This document shows positions 61,474-64,000 of a stretch of DNA of 64,000 nt, in pieces (positions within the stretch are counted from its first letter, which is position 1; each line of letters opens with the position of its first letter). The position numbers were made by a program, and so were the translations under genes. The stretch covers positions 226,123-290,122 of the forward strand of contig NZ_AEUE01000008.1 of assembly GCF_000186705.1 (NCBI RefSeq), read 5' to 3'. The notes below the pieces were generated by a model. The model was not told the DNA's origin. It worked only from the letters and a program-made list of their open reading frames with translations, and made no database searches. Origin of the DNA: Citromicrobium sp. JLT1363. GTDB lineage: Bacteria; Pseudomonadota; Alphaproteobacteria; Sphingomonadales; Sphingomonadaceae.

Positions 61474-62208
61474 TCATGTTCCCCGGGTGTCGCCGAACAG
61501 GTGGATATGCAGCCGGTCGGACAGTCTGAACCCGTGTTCGAGGCAGAGCGGCACCAGCCATTCCTGCCGTTTGCGCAACGTCCCTGAATCGGTGCCCTCC
61601 GCCATCAGGAACACGCGCCCGCGCGGCAGGGCATGGGCGCGGACAAGCTCGCGTACCTCATCCACATCGGCAGGTTCGGCGACCACGAACTTGAAGAAGG
61701 CGCGCCCGTCGCTGACGTAGGTGCGCAGCACCTTCGGTATGATCGCCAGTTCACGCGCATTGCCCGAATGCGCCAGTTTCGGACTGATATTGAACTGGTC
61801 CACCCACACATCGAGCTTGGGTGGAGGGAAGGCAGTGCCGTTGGTCTCTATCTCCACCGTTAGATCGGGCAGCGCGGCGAGCAGCCGAGCCAGCGCGGGC
61901 GCCTGCAGCATCGGCTCTCCCCCGGTGACGACCAGCCGCCGCTGTTCCAGCGCCAGAATCCGGTCGGCCACATCCTCGACTTCCAGCGTCACCTGATTGG
62001 CCTTGCGGTCGAATGTCTCGCCCGAGCGGTGCGGGCGCTCGTCCCCGGAAAAGTGCCACGTATAGGCCGTATCGCACCACACGCAGGCGAGGTTGCAGCG
62101 CGACAGGCGCATGAAGGCGGTCGGCTCGCCCGCGCTGGGCCCTTCGCCCTGCACGGAGGCGAAAATCTCCGGCCCGCCGGTGTCGTCGGTGGCGAGGACG
62201 AGAGTCAT
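61474..62208 (-). CDS. queE: 7-carboxy-7-deazaguanine synthase
   Basis: This 244-residue radical SAM enzyme belongs to the queuosine pathway. It rearranges carboxytetrahydropterin to 7-carboxy-7-deazaguanine. The [4Fe-4S] ligands are C38, C42 and C45 (CNLACVWC), a CX3CX2C pattern in which QueE is known to vary. SVQGEGPSAGEPTAF, VVTGGEP and IETNGT are the other family blocks. ATG 62208 is chosen over an in-frame TGC-containing lead. The 40-bp element shared with chpT ends 12 nt upstream. It is convergent with the HerA-like gene. Confidence 0.93.
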   Translation of the reverse strand: MTLVLATDDTGGPEIFASVQGEGPSAGEPTAFMRLSRCNLACVWCDTAYTWHFSGDERPHRSGETFDRKANQVTLEVEDVADRILALEQRRLVVTGGEPMLQAPALARLLAALPDLTVEIETNGTAFPPPKLDVWVDQFNISPKLAHSGNARELAIIPKVLRTYVSDGRAFFKFVVAEPADVDEVRELVRAHALPRGRVFLMAEGTDSGTLRKRQEWLVPLCLEHGFRLSDRLHIHLFGDTRGT

Positions 62209-62220
62209 GCCCGGGCTCCG

Positions 62221-62260
62221 CTGACACACCTGACACAGTGTCCAGGGGCGAAAAACCCGG
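62221..62260 (-). promoter_or_regulatory. 40-bp conserved element upstream of queE (copy of that at chpT)
   Basis: On the minus strand the 3' half CACTGTGTCAGGTGTGTCAG is identical to 49881-49900. The 5' half (CCGGGTTTTTCGCCCCTGGA) differs by a one-base shift and one substitution. It has the same orientation relative to the downstream gene as the chpT copy. Confidence 0.55.
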
Positions 62261-62394
62261 CTCCGTCACGGGGGCGCGGGACGCGGGTGCCGAAGTTGGA
62301 GAAATGCGCGGTCATCGGCTGGTCTTCGCAGAAATCGGGGCAGTAGGAAAACCGGTCATCGCCTGTCGAGCAAACTTGCCGCTTGAACGCAGGG

Positions 62395-63210
62395 TCAGTG
62401 CCACTGGGCGGGGTCCAGCGCCAGCAGCTTACCCAGTTGGTCATACAGCGCCGGCATCTGGTCGCGCATCGCGCGAGGCCGCTCGAAGAAGGTGACGATG
62501 GCTTCTGCGAAGAACTCCTGATGGCTGGAGGCGCCATAGGGGTCGATCAGCGTGCGTTCCCCGTTTTCGACGCGCTGCACCTGATCCGCGAACGCGTCGA
62601 GCATGGCCCTTTCCCAGCCCGCATAGGCCTGCCCCTTGCGCAGGATCGGGATGCCGTTCGTGTGGCCCGAGAGGCCATCGAGCTGGTGCGCGAATTCGTG
62701 GATCACGACATTGTGCCCGTCTTCGGCGTCCAGGCCGCCATGCAGCGCATGGTCCCATGACAGGATGACGGGGCCCCGCGCCCAGCTTTCGCCCAGCGTG
62801 GCGTGGCTGTTCTCATGGATGAACTGGCCGTCATGCGTGTTGCGGTTCGTGAGGAAGGCCGACGGGTAGATCAGCACGTTCCGGAGAGTGTCGTACCAGA
62901 CCGGGCTGTTGACGACCAGCAGACAGGCCTGCGCCGCGATGGACAGCTCCATGTCCTCGCTGACTTCGAGCCCGTTCTGGCCGCGGAAGGTGATCTGGTC
63001 GAGGAAGAGGTTGATCTTCCCCTCCAGCGCGCGACGCGTGGGTTCGGGCAGGCGACGGACGAGTGGCACCAGCCGTTCGACCGTCGCGCGTTGCTCCGCT
63101 GTCAGCGGCGACGCCAGCAGTTGCTCGCGCTTCCGCCGTTTCGCGTGGCCCCGGTAAAACACGAAAGCGGCACCGAGCAGCGCAAGGCCGAGAATGATCC
63201 AGGGCGTCAT
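62395..63210 (-). CDS. MtfA-family zinc peptidase
   Basis: This 271-residue protein has one N-terminal membrane helix (about 3-19), unlike the soluble Escherichia coli MtfA. The metallopeptidase motif is VIHEFAHQLDGL near residue 170, with a downstream Glu in EFFAEA as third zinc ligand. In E. coli MtfA binds and inactivates the Mlc repressor of glucose uptake; whether that holds here is unknown. ATG 63210 follows directly after the valS end on the same strand. Confidence 0.88.
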   Translation of the reverse strand: MTPWIILGLALLGAAFVFYRGHAKRRKREQLLASPLTAEQRATVERLVPLVRRLPEPTRRALEGKINLFLDQITFRGQNGLEVSEDMELSIAAQACLLVVNSPVWYDTLRNVLIYPSAFLTNRNTHDGQFIHENSHATLGESWARGPVILSWDHALHGGLDAEDGHNVVIHEFAHQLDGLSGHTNGIPILRKGQAYAGWERAMLDAFADQVQRVENGERTLIDPYGASSHQEFFAEAIVTFFERPRAMRDQMPALYDQLGKLLALDPAQWH

Positions 63211-63275
63211 GCCGCTGAAGTAGGATCGCGGTTACGGCTTTGGTAGGAGGGCTCCCCCCGCCGCGCGATGCGAAC

Positions 63276-64000
63276 CTACCCCAGCCTTGCGAGCGCGTGG
63301 CGCAGCCGGTCGATCTCGCCGGCGTGGAACGCGGCATCCGCCTTCGCTTTCTCGACGGCTTCGGGCTTGGCCTTCTCGACGAAAGCGGGATTGGACAGCC
63401 GCTTGTCGAGTGAACCGAACTCCTTCTGGCTGGCCTCCATCGCCTTGGTCAGGCGAGCCTTTTCCGCGTCGACATCGACGATGCCTTCCAGCGGGATGAT
63501 GACCGCATCCTCGCCCGCAGCGATCTGCATCACCGGGCCTGCCGGGGCATCCTCGCCCAGATGAAGCGGGGTCAGACGGGCAAGCCGTTCGATGGCCGCA
63601 GCGCTGCGGTCCACCACGCGAGCTGCGAGGGGGGAGGGGGCGGGCAGCCACGCTTCCAGCTTCGCGCCGGGCGCAATGCCCAGCTCGTTCTTGGCCGCGC
63701 GGGTCGCGGTGGTGAGCGCGATGACCCAGTCGATCGCCGCGACGGCATCCGCGTCCACCTCGGCCTGCGGATCGGGCCATGCGGCGAGCATCAGCTCGTA
63801 TGGACGCTCTCCGCCCTGGAACTGCGCCTGCGCGTGCCACAGTTCTTCGGTGACGAAGGGCATGAAGGGGTGCAGCATGACCAGGATCTGGTCGATCGCC
63901 CAGCCTGCCACGGCGCGGGTTTCGGCGGCTGGGCTCCACTCCCCCTCTCCTTCAGGGGAGGGGGTCGGGGGGAGGGGGCGGCCAGGCGATGCTTCGCCAT
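63276..64000 (-). CDS. valS: Valyl-tRNA synthetase, C-terminal part (partial at window edge)
   Basis: The frame is open from a stop at 63276 to the window edge. It encodes the end of the anticodon-binding domain (LHPFMPFVTEELWH) and the C-terminal coiled-coil arm (EKARLTKAMEASQKEF to HALARLG) of ValRS. The N-terminal catalytic half lies outside. Just upstream of GWAIDQ, at about 63935-63985, the reading frame passes through a G/C-rich palindrome that encodes an unusual PTPSPEGEGEW stretch, probably an inserted repeat. mtfA follows 66 bp later. Confidence 0.93.
   Translation of the reverse strand, partial: GEASPGRPLPPTPSPEGEGEWSPAAETRAVAGWAIDQILVMLHPFMPFVTEELWHAQAQFQGGERPYELMLAAWPDPQAEVDADAVAAIDWVIALTTATRAAKNELGIAPGAKLEAWLPAPSPLAARVVDRSAAAIERLARLTPLHLGEDAPAGPVMQIAAGEDAVIIPLEGIVDVDAEKARLTKAMEASQKEFGSLDKRLSNPAFVEKAKPEAVEKAKADAAFHAGEIDRLRHALARLG
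63942..63967. repeat. G/C-rich palindromic repeat inside valS
   Basis: CCCCCTCTCC TTCA GGGGAGGGGG forms a 10-bp stem with one mismatch, followed by further G-runs to about 63978. Palindromes of this kind are normally intergenic repeats in sphingomonads. Here it stays in frame with valS and adds residues to the protein. Confidence 0.6.

Noticed and set aside
62205..62316. 36-codon frame upstream of queE
   Set aside because: It is made mostly of the 40-bp element and overlaps the queE start; conservation is better explained at DNA level.
1..64000. Prophage, transposase or genomic island
   Set aside because: No integrase, transposase, att-like direct repeats at the tRNA genes, or shift in composition was seen; both tRNAs are flanked by ordinary housekeeping genes.

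Overview
The window is about 64 kb of gene-dense, GC-rich DNA from an alphaproteobacterium. The best fit is Sphingomonadales, probably Erythrobacteraceae. This is inferred from gene content: a ChpT phosphotransferase, a Coq4-type ubiquinone protein, DUF3297 and TIGR02186 proteins, an RpoH with an intact RpoH box, a trigger factor with a KAPAKK-rich tail, and the pyrB/pyrC' pair. No marker gene such as 16S rRNA is present, so the family assignment is not proven. No prophage, complete insertion sequence or CRISPR array was found.

Region 1 (1-6394) is a sensory block: the end of a GAF-domain protein, a very large MASE1-CHASE-PAS-HisKA-HATPase-REC-Hpt hybrid kinase split by one in-frame TAG, and a second PAS-HisKA-REC-Hpt protein that has no ATPase domain. 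Region 2 (6388-16790) is an exopolysaccharide locus of the Wzx/Wzy type: a fused GT26/phosphoglycosyl transferase, a flippase, three glycosyltransferases, a Wzy-like polymerase/ligase, a Wzz/GumC-like co-polymerase and a Wza-like export lipoprotein. Region 3 (16791-19011) is an H-NOX haem gas-sensor gene translationally coupled to an NtrC-type sigma-54 response regulator.

Regions 2 and 3 appear to form one sigma-54 regulon. There is a sigma-54-type promoter in front of each EPS transcript and another in front of the H-NOX operon. Two clusters of three phased 17-bp palindromes, built on CTTCGCATTTTGCGAAG, sit between the divergent promoters and are good candidates for the activator's upstream sites. 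This gas-sensing control of EPS is the most interesting system in the window.

The rest is mostly housekeeping. It runs tRNA-Val, sppA, pyrB with a motif-less pyrC', an orphan ParA/RHH/SPOR group, a DUF418 protein, a bacterioferritin pair, der, a CHAP protein, tRNA-Leu, tig, an amidase, coq4, two clpP genes flanking clpX, and a fasciclin/ECF sigma/anti-sigma/deacetylase group with a recognisable ECF promoter. It continues with a CDF transporter, mtgA, rpoH, a GIY-YIG-RluD fusion, a JAMM protease, chpT, an amidase, rnpB, ugd, a PPP phosphatase, nhaA, an NfrB-like glycosyltransferase with a beta-rich partner, a TauE/TIGR02186 pair, a HerA-like ATPase, queE, mtfA and the 3' part of valS. Short repeats have left marks in coding sequence twice: as the linker of the GIY-YIG-RluD fusion and as a G/C-rich palindrome read through inside valS. 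A separate 40-bp element sits just upstream of both chpT and queE.
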